Below the pieces are notes generated by a model, which worked only from the letters and a program-made list of their open reading frames with translations, searched no databases and was not told the DNA's origin. From NCBI RefSeq assembly GCF_014650895.1, contig NZ_BMVV01000006.1, positions 124,001-188,000 of the forward strand: a DNA stretch of 64,000 nt, in the 5' to 3' direction. Positions 63,373 through 64,000 of this stretch are shown piece after piece. The stretch comes from Streptomyces omiyaensis. GTDB lineage: Bacteria; Actinomycetota; Actinomycetes; Streptomycetales; Streptomycetaceae. Within the stretch, counting starts at the first letter, position 1, and the number at the start of each line of letters is the position of its first letter. The position numbers and the translations under genes are program-made.

Positions 63373-64000
63373 ATGACCCCTCATGTCGTACCCGACCCCC
63401 AGGCCGGCGCCGCCGTCAAGGCCGCGGACCGCGCGCACGTCTTCCACAGCTGGTCCGCCCAGGGCCTGATCGACCCGCTCGCCGTGGCCGGCGCGGAGGG
63501 GTCGTACTTCTGGGACTACGACGGCAACCGCTACCTCGACTTCACCAGCGGCCTCGTCTACACGAACATCGGCTACCAGCACCCCAAGGTGGTCGCCGCC
63601 ATCCAGGAGCAGGCCGCGAAGCTCACCACCTTCGCGCCCGCCTTCGCCGTCGACGTCCGCTCCGAGGCCGCACGCCTCATCGCCGAGCGCACCCCCGGCG
63701 ACCTGAACAAGATCTTCTTCACCAACGGCGGCGCCGAGGCCGTCGAGAACGCCGTCCGGATGGCCCGGCTGCACACCGGCCGCCACAAGGTGCTCTCCGC
63801 CTTCCGCTCGTACCACGGCGCCACCTCCACCGCGATCAACCTCACCGGCGACCCCCGCCGCTGGGCCTCCGACACCGGCTCCGCCGGCGTGGTGCGCTTC
63901 TGGGCGCCCTTCCTCTACCGCTCGGCGTTCTACGCCGAGACCGAGCAGCAGGAGTGCGAGCGCGCCCTCGCGCACCTGGAGGACACCATCGCCTTCGAGG
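63373..64000 (+). CDS. Class III aminotransferase, 3' end outside the window
   Basis: At least 209 aa before the window ends. N-terminal blocks of PLP class III enzymes: VFHSWSAQGLIDPLAVAGAEGSYFWDYDGNRYLDFTSGL-type start (WDxxGxxYLDF), IGYQHPKVVAAIQEQA, FFTNGGAEAVENAVRMAR and AFRSYHGATSTAINL. The Lys-bearing part lies beyond base 64000. Resembles the aspartate aminotransferase family III/omega-amino acid type. Opposite strand to the DJ-1/MarR operon, 188 bp away. Confidence 0.9.
   Translation, partial: MTPHVVPDPQAGAAVKAADRAHVFHSWSAQGLIDPLAVAGAEGSYFWDYDGNRYLDFTSGLVYTNIGYQHPKVVAAIQEQAAKLTTFAPAFAVDVRSEAARLIAERTPGDLNKIFFTNGGAEAVENAVRMARLHTGRHKVLSAFRSYHGATSTAINLTGDPRRWASDTGSAGVVRFWAPFLYRSAFYAETEQQECERALAHLEDTIAFE

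Overview
The window is a 64 kb piece of a very GC-rich actinobacterial chromosome, almost certainly Streptomyces. The signs are third-position G/C in nearly every gene, many GTG starts, tight ATGA/GTGA overlaps, an HspR-type dnaK operon with HAIR operators, a tRNA without encoded CCA, an exact parS 14-mer and a DasR-type site before a chitinase gene. The combination dnaK-grpE-dnaJ-hspR, clpB, pyrE, fba, kynA-kynU and purA matches what I remember of the origin-proximal core of Streptomyces chromosomes, so most of this is conserved core with small accessory patches.

Region by region. 1-9.5 kb is small metabolic and regulatory genes: a hydrolase cut by the window edge, a subtilisin-like lipoprotein, a DUF1648/GntR pair behind its own inverted repeat, a D-2-hydroxyacid dehydrogenase, a membrane protein with a collagen-like tail, VOC, truncated AraC, PPOX and DUF1801 genes, an epimerase and TrmO. 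Three broken genes lie here (5.8, 6.5 and 9.6 kb). 9.8-16.5 kb is gene-poor: DUF4239, a short Tudor-like protein, a MerR-like regulator, a possible ~490-nt structured RNA, cspA, a partial tRNA-Gly copy, an M23 peptidase and the intact tRNA-Gly(CCC). 16.4-22.5 kb holds dcd, a phosphoribosyltransferase, a Yip1 protein, a secreted protein, an EtfD-like Fe-S membrane oxidoreductase and a sugar transferase. 22.6-32.3 kb is the chaperone block: dnaK-grpE-dnaJ-hspR and clpB, both behind HspR operators, with a LuxR/DPGWG-repeat peptide/Rieske-like locus between them.

32.4-48.5 kb holds YbjN, aminotransferases, a spermidine synthase-like membrane protein, pyrE, a parS-bearing palindrome, fba, an MFS exporter, DUF3151 and DUF3152 proteins, and a tryptophan-to-anthranilate set (kynA, kynU and a hydrolase that may be the formamidase). 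48.7-64 kb holds a NarL-type two-component pair next to a P450, a diacylglycerol kinase-like gene, purA with a 67-nt hairpin, an overlapping gene pair sharing an amyloid-signalling-like motif, a PstS-like/Ser-Thr kinase pair, a quinone oxidoreductase, a GH19 chitinase, a DJ-1/MarR operon and the start of a class III aminotransferase.

The best candidates for undescribed biology are (i) the 54.4-55.4 kb pair sharing GDTVNMYGG motifs, (ii) the 27.4-29.2 kb LuxR/repeat-peptide/ligand-less Rieske locus, (iii) the non-coding transcript candidate at 12.2-12.7 kb and (iv) the tRNA-Gly 3'-half duplication around the M23 gene. All calls come from reading the sequence and from family knowledge. No database search was run.
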